Of a stretch of 64,000 nucleotides of DNA, positions 10,101 through 20,185 are shown piece after piece; the first letter of the stretch is position 1, and each line of letters opens with the position of its first letter. Source of the stretch: Haematobia irritans (taxonomy: Eukaryota > Arthropoda > Insecta > Diptera > Muscidae); the NCBI RefSeq assembly GCF_050003625.1, contig NC_134398.1:27621211-27685210 (forward strand), written 5' to 3'. Under the pieces are notes generated by a model. That model was not told the origin of the DNA and made no database searches. It was given only the letters and a program-made list of their open reading frames with translations. The translations under genes and the position numbers were made by a program.

Positions 10101-12686
10101 CATATTCGGCACACCTATTTGTGGACCTAAAATACCTCTAGATTTCCACTTTCATGCAAATCGTATAAAAATCGTGGTATCTGGAAACCCAAGAAATCAA
10201 GTCGGGAGATCGGTGTATATGGGGGCTATACCAAAACATGGATGGATACACACCATATCCTATTTAAGGTGTGAAAATACCTCTAAATTTTCAATTTTAA
10301 GCATATCGGAAAAAATTACGTTGTCTATAAGTCATGAAGTCAAATCCCGAGATTGTTTTAAATGGGGGCTATATCAAAACCTAACCTGTTTGCAGACGAT
10401 AGTGGCATTATTAAATGCTGTTATGTGATTACAACAGACAGACAGATGGACATGATTATATCGTCCAAGAATTTCTCCCTGATCAAATATATATATATAT
10501 GTATACGTGTACAGCCGGAAATTGGAATGACAAACTTATACTCAAAAAATCACCATTCTATGGTGGTGGGTATAAAAACCGAATGCCCCAACAAGACGAC
10601 GGTGTGGGCCTAACAAGCAACGAAACCATTGCTCTTTTATAATGTTCTCGAAGAGTTGATCAAAATTGTCCACCAAGATCTTGGTTTTTAACACCTTGCA
10701 ACTTCTTCCTTTGGGTCTATGTCATAGGTGAGGTCTACGCAGCAGCCCCGTGCCCATATAAAATCTGAAAGATATAGAATTCGTAAGGTTATCGAGGACA
10801 TAAAAAAGCCACTTTGGAATTTTGTAATGCAAAATTTTGTTAAAGGGAGATGGTCCTACAAGCGTGGTCGCAATGACCATTTTGGATAATATGGCTTTTG
10901 AATACCAAAATTACACGTCTTATTGGAATGCCAGGCGAATTAATAGAATTCGTTGAGTATGAGGAAAAGTAAACTAAATTAATTCTTGTTATTATATGGA
11001 ATAATTGTATAACCTCAGATAGAAATTCACCTGAAGTGGTATCGTAAAGAACTGAAATGGACCTAAAATACTACCCGGCTGTCACACTATTCCGAATCTA
11101 ACCACAGGCCCCCGTTTTTTTTTTGCAAAATCACCATTCCGCTTGGTATATTCTCAATGTATAACAAACGTTCATTCATGTAGAAGATGCCTAATGTTCC
11201 TAGACTAGTGTAATCAGCTGTTTTAGCTTCCATTACTATTTTAGTGGATATGTTGAACTGAACATATTTAGTGATTGTGAATCCAGCTAAACTATTGCAA
11301 TATGAAAGGTTGTACATTTGGAAAAAGGCACACTACTGTTTTATATCTTTTTACTACATGGACTCATAATATTTGTTTTTGTTTGTCTTTTAATCTTCGT
11401 GGCTCGTAAGTTAACATTGAGATGTTTGTATTTCCAAGATCAAATCATGACTATTAATGGATTCGCCGAAAGTTTGGGTTTTATATTGCTATACTTGATG
11501 CAAATTTTCTTTTCTAACTTCCTCAAAACATCGCCTTGTCATTTCTTTTTTTGTAGACACGAATAATGAGGAAAAGCCCACATCTAGTCGAGGTGGTCGA
11601 AAACGTGCCGCACCGTCAACAAAGAAAACTAAAAAGGCTAATGCGGATGAAAAGGTTGACGATGAAAAAGTAACTAACGCAGTTGCCGGAATTGAAGATA
11701 ATGATGATGATGAAAATGACGAAGCAGATGGCTCGAAACGTAAGTTGGATATGACGTGCGGCACGCAACTGAAAAATCTCTTATTTTCCTGTTTTACAGC
11801 TTCTAAAGCAAAAAAGAAGAAGGAACCGGCTCGCATGAATTCCACAAGCACAATTTATAATAAAGCTGACTTTGAATTGCCTCCCCTTGCCGATGGCCAG
11901 ACCTCTGATGAGCCTAGATTTAATTTAAAAATATCCAGCTGGAATGTAGCTGGCTTAAGAAGTTGGGTCAAGAAAGATGGTTTGAAATTTCTTGAATATG
12001 AAGAACCCGATATATTTTGTCTGCAAGAAACCAAATGTGTCACAGATCAATTGCCCGATGAAGTTCAACGTATTCCCGGTTATCATCCATATTGGCTGTG
12101 TATGCCTGGTGGTTATGCAGGTGTGGCAATATATTCGAAAATTATGCCAATTAATGTGGAATATGGTATTGGCAACAAGGAATTCGATGATGTTGGTCGA
12201 ATTATCACTGCCGAATATGAAAAATTCTTTTTGGTTAATGTTTATGTACCGAATTCGGGTAGGAAACTTGTTAATCTAGAGTCCCGAATGAAATGGGAGA
12301 AACTATTCCAAGAGTTTGTACAGAAACTAAATGAACGCAAACCCCTGGTTATTTGTGGCGATATGAATGTATCGCATCAGGAAATCGATTTGTCAAATCC
12401 CAAAACTAATACCAAAAACGCTGGTTTCACCAAGGAAGAACGAGATAAAATGACCGAACTATTAGGTCTTGGCTATGTGGACACATTCCGGCATTTATAT
12501 CCCGATCGCAAGGGAGCCTATACTTTTTGGACATATATGGGCAATGCCCGATCACGAAATGTTGGCTGGCGTTTGGACTATTTCCTTGTTTCGGAACGTT
12601 TCATTAAACGAGTGGTCGATAATTGTATACGCAGTCAGTGTATGGGCAGTGATCATTGCCCCATTACGCTGTTCTTGAAATTGTAA
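4155..12686 (+). CDS. Rrp1: Recombination repair protein 1: class II AP endonuclease with Lys/Glu-rich N-terminus (811 aa, five exons)
   Basis: Exons are 4155-4923, 4981-5403, 5459-5632, 11557-11739 and 11800-12686. All four introns are phase 1 with GT..AG borders. The ATG follows an in-frame TAG at 4140-4142. Residues 1 to about 550 are low-complexity K/E/A/G-rich (repeated GRGGKK-type blocks); the C-terminal 255 residues are an exonuclease III-type fold. Visible catalytic motifs are SWNVAG (N565), LQETK (E593), GDMNV (D704 and N706), GWRLDY and GSDHCP (H802). The enzyme cuts DNA 5' of abasic sites and removes 3' blocks in base excision repair; the basic tail of the Drosophila protein was linked to strand transfer. 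The fly orthologue is about 680 aa, so this tail is longer. All catalytic residues are intact. Confidence 0.95.
6737..7490. mobile_element. MITE-like element with imperfect inverted ends
   Basis: The left end (about 6726-6750) reads ccaaatcaccgcagtcg. The right end (about 7470-7495) reads in complement caaatcaccgcattcg. A second inward copy of the atcaccgcagtcg motif occurs on the left (about 6793-6807) and as its complement on the right (about 7416-7424). No coding capacity seen. Confidence 0.45.
8267..8581 (+). mobile_element. tRNA-derived SINE, copy 1
   Basis: The tRNA-like head carries a pol III B-box (gtgggttcgattcctgc, 8317-8333) and an A-box-like tggttagcatgcc. The body includes tcagtaatgctggtgacatt, and the tail ends cctaaccttacc. 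This copy lacks about 45 bp of the body (between ggtttcacagcttc and ggactcggc) that other copies have. Confidence 0.85.
8738..9670 (+). mobile_element. DD41D (rosa-like) mariner, copy 1, internally deleted
   Basis: Terminal motif aagggtgatt and its complement bound 933 bp, flanked by TA on both sides (8736-8737, 9671-9672), as expected for Tc1/mariner. The retained frame (8911-9563) has FSDEAHFWLNGY, QQDGATCHTA and SCDLTPLDYFLWGY; 41 residues separate the second and third catalytic Asp, the spacing of the rosa lineage. The N-terminal start (8851) runs only through MNRLTNEQRLQIIEFYYQNQ before a frame-shifting deletion, so the helix-turn-helix region is lost. Confidence 0.85.
8911..9563 (+). 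pseudogene. DD41D mariner transposase, catalytic domain only
   Basis: About 217 residues of catalytic domain are open to a TAA at 9561-9563, with all three Asp present. There is no in-frame ATG: the original start at 8851 is out of frame because of the internal deletion. It cannot encode a full transposase, so the copy is non-autonomous. Confidence 0.85.
10650..10935 (+). pseudogene. Relic of a Tc1/mariner transposase C-terminus
   Basis: Translation near 10664-10760 gives CPPRSWFLTPCNFFLWVYV then GEVYA, resembling the PPRSxDLTPxDxFLWGYxK segment around the third catalytic Asp of DD41D or Tc3-like transposases. Both Asp positions are substituted and the frame then meets stops. Old and degenerate; it differs from the rosa-like copies in this window. 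Confidence 0.5.
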
Positions 12687-12696
12687 TTTTCTACAA

Positions 12697-12702
12697 AATA
12701 AA
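12697..12702 (+). terminator. Poly(A) signal AATAAA of Rrp1
   Basis: The hexamer lies 11 bases after the Rrp1 TAA (12684-12686), in an AT-rich 3' flank. Confidence 0.6.
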
Positions 12703-13325
12703 GAAAACCCATAAAAATATAAATAAGAATATAAATGCATATAATTAGGATTTTTTAAATTTTAAAAAATCTATATAATTTTTTGCAAAAAAAAATCGTT
12801 TTTTTTAACTCCATATAACTCTAAATTCTAAACAAAGTTATGTCACATATTAACTTGTCTTTTTAGATACCCTCTCCGCTCTGTTTTAGTAACCAATTTG
12901 TTTATTTTTTTCATGTCTAAGTGTTTTTAACTGCGTTTTTGTTTATTTCTCTTGATAAGATATCTATCTATACCAAAACTTTGGTTTCGTTCCTTTTTTG
13001 TTTACGTTCATTTGAATACTCATTGATTACTATTATTATTACTATTATTATAATTTTTAATAATTCCAAAAGTAAAATCTATTCGTTTACAATTTGTCGA
13101 CATTTCATGTTTTCTATAAATTATCAACATAATAAAAACATAAACAATAAAGTAGAATCAATGTCAAATTTGATTTGTTTATTATTGAATGGAATGAATG
13201 GGAGCAAACGGGACGTAAAAGGTCTAAATAAGAATATATTTTATAATTTGTATAGTATATGTATATCTTGGCATCTATTCTTGATAATAGAAGCGGTTTT
13301 ATGGAATATATGGGTCAATTTATAG
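12703..13325. other. Intergenic AT-rich DNA downstream of Rrp1
   Basis: No gene or known repeat is seen. A short imperfect (TTA)n tract lies at about 13028-13060. The 29-bp minisatellite starts at about 13326. Confidence 0.6.
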
Positions 13326-14484
13326 ACAATTTTGTCAAAATTTTATTTCTATAGAGAATTTTGTCAAAATTTTATTTCTATAGAAAATTTTGTCAAAATT
13401 TTATTTCTATAGAGTTTTGTCAAAATTTTATTTCTATAGAAAATTTTGTCGAAATTTTATTTCTATAGAAAATTTTGTGAAAATTTTATTTCTGTAGAAA
13501 ATGTCAAAATTTTATTTCTATAGAAAATGTCAAAATTTTATTTCTATAGAAAATGTCAAAATTTTATTTCTATGGAAAATGTTGTCAAAATTTTATTTCT
13601 TCAGAAATTTTTTTAAAAATTTTATTTCTATTGAAAATTTTGTCAAAATTTTATTTCTATTGAAACTTTTGTCAACATTTTATTTCTATAGAAAATTTTG
13701 CCAAAATTTTATTTCAATAGAAAATTTTGCCAAAAATTTATTTCTATAGAAAATTTTGTCAAAATTTTATTTCTATAGAAAGTTTTGTTAAAATTTTATT
13801 TCTACAGAAAATTTTGTGAAAATTTTATTTCTATAGAAAATTTTGTGAAAATTTTATTTCTGTAGAAAATTTAGTCAACATTTTATTTCTATAGAAAATT
13901 TTTTCAAAATGTTATTTCCATAGAAAATTTTGTCAAAATATTATTTCTATAGAAAATTTTGTCAAAATTTTATTTCTATAGAAAGTTTTGTCAAATTTTT
14001 ATTTCTATAGAAAATTTTATCAAAATTTTATTTTTATAGAAAATTTTGTCAAATTTTATTGCTATAGAAAATTTTTTAAAAATTTTATTTCTATAGAAAA
14101 TTTTGTCAAAATTTAACTTTTATAGAAAATTTTGTCAAAATTTTATTTCTATAGAAAATTTTGTCAAAATTTAACTTTTATAGAAAATTTTGTCAAAATT
14201 TTAGTTTTATAAAAAATTTGTCAATATGTATTTTGTTTTTATAGAAAATTTTGTCAAAATGTTTAGAAAATTTTGGCAAAATGTTATTTCTTTAGAAAAT
14301 TTTGTCAAAATGTTATTTCTTCTAAAAATTTTATTTCTACAGAAAATTTTGTCAACATTTTTCTATAGAAAATTTTCGTAAAATTCTATTTCTATAGCAA
14401 TTTGTGAACATTTCATTTCTATCGGACATTTTGACAAAATTTTATTTCTATAGAAAATTTTGACAAAATTTTATTTCTATAGAA
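13326..14484 (+). repeat. 29-bp minisatellite array, block 1
   Basis: About 40 degenerate head-to-tail units of 29 bp. Each combines two palindromic parts, tttctatagaaa and aattttg(t)caaaatt. The unit has no stop codon in any forward frame, which creates spurious Phe/Ile/Lys-rich open frames. A SINE (14485-14941) and a LINE fragment (15546-15745) interrupt the larger array, which runs to about 15915. Confidence 0.9.
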
Positions 14485-14941
14485 GGAGCCACCGTGGTGC
14501 AATGGTTAGCATGCCCGCCTTACATACACAAGGTCGTGGGTTCGATTCCTGCTTCGACCGAACACCAAAAAGTTTTTCAGCGGTGGATTATCCCACCTCA
14601 GTAATGCTGGTGACATTTCTGAGGGTTTCAAAGCATCCCTAAGTTGTTTTGACTGCAATGTGGAACGCCGTTCGGACTCGGCTATAAAAAGGAGGTCCCT
14701 TGTCATTGAGCTTAACATGGAATCGGGCAGCACTCAGTGATAAGAGAGAAGTTCACCAATGTGGTATCACAAGTTCACCAATGTGGTATCACTCGCCTAT
14801 AAAAAGGAGGTCCCTTGTCATTTAGCTTAACATGGAATCGGGCAGCACTCAGTGATAAGAGAGAAGTTCACCAATGTGGTATCACAATGGACTGAATAGT
14901 TTAAGTGAGTCTGATACATCGGACTGCCACCTAACCTAACC
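14485..14941 (+). mobile_element. tRNA-derived SINE, copy 2, with 12-bp target duplication
   Basis: Inserted in the 29-bp array. The target duplication atttctatagaa is exact (14473-14484 and 14942-14953). The head has the B-box gtgggttcgattcctgc; the tail is cacctaacctaacc. The 3' part from ctataaaaaggaggtccc to ggtatcac is duplicated in tandem inside the copy, making it 457 bp rather than about 340. Confidence 0.9.
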
Positions 14942-15545
14942 ATTTCTATAGAAAATTTTTGTCATAATTTTATTTCTAAAGAAAATTTTTGCAAAATTTT
15001 AAAAATTATTGTCAAAATTTTATTTCTATAGAAAATTTTATTTTTATAGACAATTTTGTCAATTTTTTTAATCGAAAATTTTGTCAACATTTTATTTTTA
15101 TAGACAATTTTGTCAAAAAATTTTTTTTTGCAGAAATTTTTCCAAAATGTTATTTTTATCGAAAATTTTGTCAAAAGTTTATTTCTATAGAAAATTTTGT
15201 CAAAATTTTATTTCTATAGAAAATTTTCCCAAAATGTTATTTTCATCGAAAATATTGTCAAAAGTTTATTTCTATAGAAAATTTCGTCAAAATGTTATTT
15301 CTATATAAAATGTTCGCAAAATTTTTATTTCTATAGAAAATTTTCGCAAAATTTTATTTCTATAGAAAAATTTCGCAAAATTTTATTTCTATAGAAAATT
15401 TTATCAAAATTTTAAATTTTGTCCAAATTTTATTTCTATAGAAAATTTTGTTAATTTTTTTTATAGAAAATTTTCGCAAAATTTTATTTCTATTGAAAAT
15501 TTTGCAAAATTTCTATAGAAAAATTTTCGCAAAATTTTATTTGTA
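14942..15545 (+). repeat. 29-bp minisatellite array, block 2
   Basis: Continuation of the same array after the SINE. Units are more diverged, with a ttttcgcaaaatttt variant becoming common towards the right. Confidence 0.85.
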
Positions 15546-15745
15546 TTTATTTATTTATTTAATTCTATGGATATAAATCCTAACAGACTACCGCTTAATA
15601 ATAAATTATTTCTAAAATATGCTTAAATTCAGTTTCACTGAGTGAGAAATCTAAATTATATATTTCAGATATTGAATTGAATTCTCGAAGACACCGCAAT
15701 AATGGCTCATTCATAGCATAATTAGTCCTATGTAAAGGAATATAA
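15546..15745 (-). mobile_element. 5'-truncated LINE fragment (ORF2 C-terminus and A-rich tail)
   Basis: On the minus strand the frame reads LHRTNYAMNEPLLRCLREFN, the style of ending found in jockey-type ORF2 proteins, then stops, then ends in (AAAT)n at 15546-15562. The array sequence ttttcgcaaaattttatttg flanks both sides (about 15535-15545 and 15751-15772), giving a long target duplication (up to about 27 bp, overlapping the repeat). A dead-on-arrival insertion. Confidence 0.6.
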
Positions 15746-16036
15746 AAAAATTTTCGCAAAATTTTATTTGTATAGAAAATTTTCGCAAAATTTTATTTCC
15801 ATTGAAAAATTTCGCAAAATGTTATTTCTATAGAAAGCTTTTCGAAAAATTTTATTTCTATAGAAAATTTTTGCAAAATTTTATTTCTACAGCAAAATTT
15901 TATTTCTATAGAAAAGTTGTGATGTGCTCTTTATGTGGAGAGGAATATTGTGCAAAATCTACCAAAACATCTAGACTTCTACCAATCTATCAAACAGTAA
16001 AATATCTTTTAAAAATGTACCAACTGTGGCAACCGT
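15746..16036 (+). repeat. 29-bp array, block 3, and inverted end of its host element
   Basis: The 29-bp units end at about 15915. Then follows gatgtgctctttatgtggag and, at 16018-16036, accaactgtggcaaccgt, the reverse complement of the left end seen at 33294 and 38018 (acggttgccacagttggta). So this array is one inverted, left-truncated member of the hAT-like satellite-bearing element. Confidence 0.7.
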
Positions 16037-16475
16037 AGTAGTCATTGATAAGAGAAACGTGTTGATATTCCGATTGATGTTGCCTATCTTGTAATTAATA
16101 ACTTGGATTTTAAACCGAAATATTTTTAAATACTAATAGTAAAAATTATCAAGAAATAAAACAACAATATTATAATTTTACGTCAATAAATTCCATTTAA
16201 TAAATAATAGTCATCATCATTTATAAAAATATATATGTACAATTATATGTATATATATATGTACAATTTTAAAAATAGCTTAATCTAAAGATATACAACT
16301 TTTTATATTATTTTTAATAATCCAGTTTAAACAATTAAAAATTAATAATAATAAAATTTAAATACACAATCATATATCACTGGTGGTAGAAAAAAATAAA
16401 ACGTTTCAAATTAAAACATTTGAAATTATCACAATTGTATTTCCATTCCATTTGCATTTCAATGGATAATGCCGC
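16037..16475. other. AT-rich intergenic region 3' of the first FRPYAL gene
   Basis: Probably includes the 3' UTR of the minus-strand gene at 16476-17063. A short (AT)n-rich stretch lies at about 16228-16262. Nothing else recognised. Confidence 0.5.
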
Positions 16476-17063
16476 CTAGTTTCCCATTATGTTGTGCTGG
16501 GGATAAAAATTCGTTTGCCTTTTTAGAATCTCTCCCATACAAAGGGCTGCCTGTTGTTTCTGTAGAACCATAGCAAAAGTCTGGGGACTAAAGTTATATT
16601 GTCGTAAACTATAGGTGGGTGGTGTTGGCAAAGGCAAAAATGTGGGAGCAAAAGGCAAAGCAGCAGCAGGTGATGATAGTGAGGTTACCAAAGGTTGTTG
16701 ATATACTGGTGGACTATGGGCAAACCTCTTATAGTCTGTATTATAATCCAAATTATTTGAATGTTCATCTTGGATATCTTGATATTTGCGTTTCCGCGTT
16801 GTTGATGGTTCTTCCAAAGCATAGGGTCTGAAGATATCATTTGATGATTTTTTATTGGCATTATCCATGTGTTGTGTATTTCTAGTGTCCATTAAGATTT
16901 TTGATGTTTCCGAATGTTGTGTGATAATTTCCATATTTTGAATCTCTACTGGTGATGGTGACCGTGTTCCAAACTTTTTATGAGCGTACTGTTTACCTTG
17001 GAATTTTTTATGTGTATAATTTGTTCGATTTTGGGGAAAATCCAATATTTGTGCAGGAGCCAT
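16476..17063 (-). CDS. Uncharacterised FRPYAL-motif protein 1 (195 aa, intronless)
   Basis: Single open frame from ATG (17063) to TAG (16476-16478). The N-terminus has two His-Lys-Lys repeats, NYTHKKFQGK and QYAHKKFGTR (about residues 14-34). In the middle KSSNDIFRPYALEEP (about 72-86) is followed by a basic TTRKRK. A Pro-rich part and a C-terminal SPQTFAMVLQKQQAAL helix-like segment (about 154-170) follow. The same order of motifs occurs in the protein at 40862-41524, so the two are paralogues. No enzymatic domain or zinc finger is visible. The basic patch and FRPY motif suggest a nuclear adaptor or corepressor-binding protein; that is inference only. Confidence 0.75.
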   Translation of the reverse strand: MAPAQILDFPQNRTNYTHKKFQGKQYAHKKFGTRSPSPVEIQNMEIITQHSETSKILMDTRNTQHMDNANKKSSNDIFRPYALEEPSTTRKRKYQDIQDEHSNNLDYNTDYKRFAHSPPVYQQPLVTSLSSPAAALPFAPTFLPLPTPPTYSLRQYNFSPQTFAMVLQKQQAALCMGEILKRQTNFYPQHNIMGN

Positions 17064-17198
17064 ATTTGAAATTATTTTTTGTTGTTTTTATTGGAACTTT
17101 TTCTTTAGTGTCGTAGTCCTCTCAATTGTTCAACACAAATGTTCTTTACTCATTGATGTCTGATGTGAATCTGTTGCATTTTCCCAGATCATCTCAGA

Positions 17199-17205
17199 TT
17201 TTATA
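17199..17205 (-). promoter_or_regulatory. TATA box (TATAAAA) upstream of FRPYAL gene 1
   Basis: TATAAAA on the minus strand lies 136-142 bp upstream of the ATG at 17063. An initiator-like TTCACAT follows about 38 bp downstream, which would give a 5' UTR of about 100 nt. Confidence 0.5.
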
Positions 17206-18257
17206 TCACTAAACACACACTCACTCTTTTTCGTTCATTTAGTCAAGTGACCTGCTTATAATGGATGCCCAATTTCGATTCAGGTAAATGTGTATACTGG
17301 CCAACAATGATGCTGACAAGCATCATATGTATGACCTGTACCATCAATAAATTATCATTAACCGTAACATTTATGACACGGTCATACAGGTTATACCTCG
17401 AGTTCCCATAACAATATGAAGACGATGCTGCTGTTGTCCAGTGATAAACACAACCCAGGTCAATTGATTCTGAAAATGAGCGAGACCTTTTTCATAGTTG
17501 GAATTTTTCTCTTGTCTGTCTGTCTTCCAAATAGGTACGCGGATCGATTGTAATTGGGTTTGAATACAGTCATAAATATTTGGGATTTTCTTTCAATGCA
17601 AGATGCGTTGTCATGTTCAACCATCCATACCTGTAGCATACAACACTTATGTCAGGGCGAAAGGTTTCGATGCTCTATAGTGGTTATATGGGTAGGCCAA
17701 CTGGAAGTGTATTGCATATTAAATGGAGAACTCATAAGACTTCTCATAAGACTCACAACAAATGTTCTCCCTCTACCTGAGTGCTGTCGAATGAGTGAAG
17801 GGTGGTGCTAGCTAGAGGTGTTAGTTACATGTGTACCTTTTTTCGTAGTTGAGTGTTACAATGAAAACCAATTAATATTTCATTTAGCTGCATATGCTAT
17901 CTAGCTATCCCTGTCTTAATCCATTATGGATAATCTGGTACGAGTAAGGATAGATCAATTAAGCTCTGGATTCCATTGAAAGACAATTTTGATGTACCAA
18001 AGGTGACAACCTGTATATCTACGGTGTTGTGTATACTTTTGAATGATGACAGCCAAATCAATAAACTTTGTGAAAGGATCAAATCTTAAATGCAATTAAA
18101 TAGTATAGTGACAAAATTGTTTATCTAATTTGTTTTGAAATTGACATTTCGATTATATGCAAATCAAAGCCAGGCTTGGGCACAGAGTTGCCAAATCTTA
18201 AAAACGTATTAACGCAAACTCATATATTCGAACGTCTTTTAGCTTTGTGCTCGAGAT
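17206..18257. other. Upstream region of FRPYAL gene 1, no gene seen
   Basis: Less AT-rich and apparently not repeated elsewhere in the window, unlike most intergenic DNA here. It may hold enhancers of the minus-strand gene; no specific site is claimed. Confidence 0.4.
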
Positions 18258-18793
18258 TAGAGGTGTGCACGTGAGTAATAGTTTACTCACGCACACTCAC
18301 GACGGAAAAATCTTACTCACGCACACTCACACACGATATTGTTTGGTAGGACTCATGCACACTCACGAAAAGAAATTTTGTACTCACGTACGAAAATGTC
18401 GTGACTCACGAAAAATACCGTGACTCACGAATAGTTTTATGAGTAATTTACTTTAGCGACGTGTGTGAAATCATGAGCATTATTCAAATAGAGAGCGTTA
18501 TTACACTCTTAACATCCCAGGTATCACTAAAATTGTAGATGAGTTTAACTCTTAAGCGTTTTATGTTGGTGAGTAGGATTATTTTCGTGAGCGTAATTCT
18601 TTACTCACGAACACTCACGAAGATATTAGTTTCGTGACTCACGCTCACGCACGAAATTTTGGTATATTAATCACGCACACTCACGCCGTTGCCATGAGCG
18701 TGATTCTCGCCTCATGCGTGAGTCACGAAAATCTTCGTGAGTCACGAAAATCTTCGTGAGTCACGACAATTTCGTGTCACGTGCACAACCCTA
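18258..18793. mobile_element. hAT-like MITE rich in GTGAGTCACG motifs, copy 1 (536 bp)
   Basis: The exact 8-bp target duplication ctcgagat lies at 18250-18257 and 18794-18801. The left end is tagaggtgtgcacgtga; the right end, inverted and slightly degraded, is tcacgtgcacaacccta. The interior is dense in cgtgactcacga and gtgcgtgagt motifs in both orientations. No coding potential. The 8-bp duplication and short inverted ends fit the hAT superfamily. Confidence 0.85.
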
Positions 18794-19089
18794 CTCGAGA
18801 TACAAAAAGCCAACAAATAAATAAAGATAAAAAATATTTCATTAATTTTGAAGATTTTTTCAGAAGATACCCAATTTCAACTCGAAGCATTTAACTGTAA
18901 GGATATTTTGACAGTGTATTTAATTTTTAGACAAAAATATGAAAATAATTAAAGGAGGAAGGCAAAATCGTCTTTAGGAGTTGAATCTGCGAACGAGCCA
19001 CAGCAACATATGGCTAATAGACCATATCCAAACCACAGCTGTCATAGTTGGTAGAATTCTACCACAAATGGTAGATTTTTTTACTGTTC

Positions 19090-19452
19090 AGGCCGGTATG
19101 CACCTCTAGCGAAATTTCCGGTAGCAAAAATTTATTTAAGTCTACAACAAAAAACAGGGCTGTGTACACAAATTTTAAACCAGCTAATCGCTTCTAAAAA
19201 TTGTTAATATATGTTCCAAATATTCCTCAAATAAATTGTTTATTATTTACTGACCTTTTAAAACTTTTACGCACACAATGATTGTAATAAATTAAATGTT
19301 TGCTGCCAAAATATGCTTTTGACAACCCTGTTATTTTCATTAGAGGTGCGTACCAGCTTACGAAATTGAACGCTACCGAAAATTTCGTTAGCATAAATAG
19401 CAATGCATTTCTTATGGGGATGAAATTTTTCGCTAGAGGTGCATACCGGCCT
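19090..19452. mobile_element. 363-bp MITE with inverted repeats, 3-bp TTC target duplication
   Basis: The left end aggccggtatgcacctctag (19090-19109) is matched by its complement ending at 19452. TTC flanks both sides (19087-19089, 19453-19455). The flanks rejoin into the left arm of the satellite-bearing hAT-like element (actgttc...gatagaattcttgatg), so the insertion is younger than that element. Confidence 0.65.
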
Positions 19453-19582
19453 TTCGATAGAATTCTTGATGTTTTGGTAGTTTTTCAAATTATTCTGCTC
19501 CCACTAAGAGTTACTTCACAAATTTAGCAATAAAATTTTGTCTAAAGTTTCTATAGAAATAAAATTTTGCAAACATTTTCTA

Positions 19583-20160
19583 TACACCCAGAAAACAAAT
19601 TCGTTGCCTCAACCGAATTATTTGCCAACCGAAAGCAGGTGGTTCCATCAACTATAAATGATATCTGTCAGCACAACTAACATTTGGCAATTGTAACTAC
19701 ATGGTAGTATGTTGGATCAACTTTGCATTGGTTGTCGTAATTTCATATTAATTGTTTTGTTTGTTGGTGCAACCGCCCTCGATTTTCTTTACTATTATCC
19801 TAACCAAATTCCAAAATCAAATGAAAGGGCAGATTATGATGAGATTTTATTAATTTATTACAAGATTTACAATCATAATAAACTACGAATATAAATACAA
19901 AAGGTGCTAACAACAAAGGCTTTTGATCTACACATATGTGAGATCAACTTACATTAAAATTTACAATTTTTTTATAGGTAATGTTTGTATACCAATGACA
20001 GATGGTTATTAGGTTGCAATTATGTGGTCAAACTACAGAACCTAATTCAATATATACTTGCCAGAAATTTCTTCCTAAAGCCTCTAGATATAGATACAGA
20101 TCGACTTAGACTCTTCCTGTATTTTTAATACAATAAAAAAAGCTCGCTTGCCGTAAAAAG
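19583..20160. mobile_element. Probable relic related to the element at 49269-50222
   Basis: It begins tatacacccagaaaac and contains a stretch (about 19850-19920: tttacaatcataataaacta, then ggtgctaacaacaaaggctt) that recurs in diverged form at about 49600-49655. No coding. Confidence 0.4.
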
Positions 20161-20185
20161 TATTTGTGTTTGTTGGTGTATGAAG

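Larger units (their letters stand above)
7985..10590. mobile_element. Family B composite repeat, interrupted by a SINE and a DD41D mariner
   Basis: The left end begins aacaagtatttacgaccg and the right end finishes near caccattctatggtggtggg (10554-10572). The interior holds tandem units of about 153 bp with the core tatatgggggctataccaga; the ATGGG of successive units is at 9758, 9913, 10066 and 10219 (spacings 155, 153, 153). A ggtctg/cagacagac stretch precedes the right end. Equivalent sequence recurs at 46622-51350. No transposase or reverse transcriptase is visible. Confidence 0.65.
5633..11556 (+). other. Rrp1 intron 3 (5.9 kb), carrying transposons
   Basis: The donor GTATGA at 5633 follows ...CCAG, and the acceptor TTTTTTTGTAG ends at 11556. 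The flanking Rrp1 introns are only about 55-60 bp. The intron contains a MITE-like element (about 6737-7490), a family B composite repeat, a SINE, a DD41D mariner and a mariner relic. Stretches at 5640-6730, 7500-7980 and 10940-11550 show nothing recognisable beyond AT-rich DNA. Confidence 0.85.

Noticed and set aside
12921..13325. 134-codon frame downstream of Rrp1
   Set aside because: Low-complexity Ile/Asn/Ser-rich translation of AT-rich DNA running into the satellite; no motif or splice sites.
13326..14484. CRISPR-like array (29-bp repeats)
   Set aside because: Units are contiguous without spacers, and the genome is eukaryotic. It is a minisatellite.
13501..15308. Phe/Ile/Lys-rich open frames in the 29-bp arrays (also 38356-40049, 61337-63736)
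   Set aside because: The repeat unit has no stop in several frames; frames follow the 29-bp period, overlap each other and appear in both orientations. Not genes.
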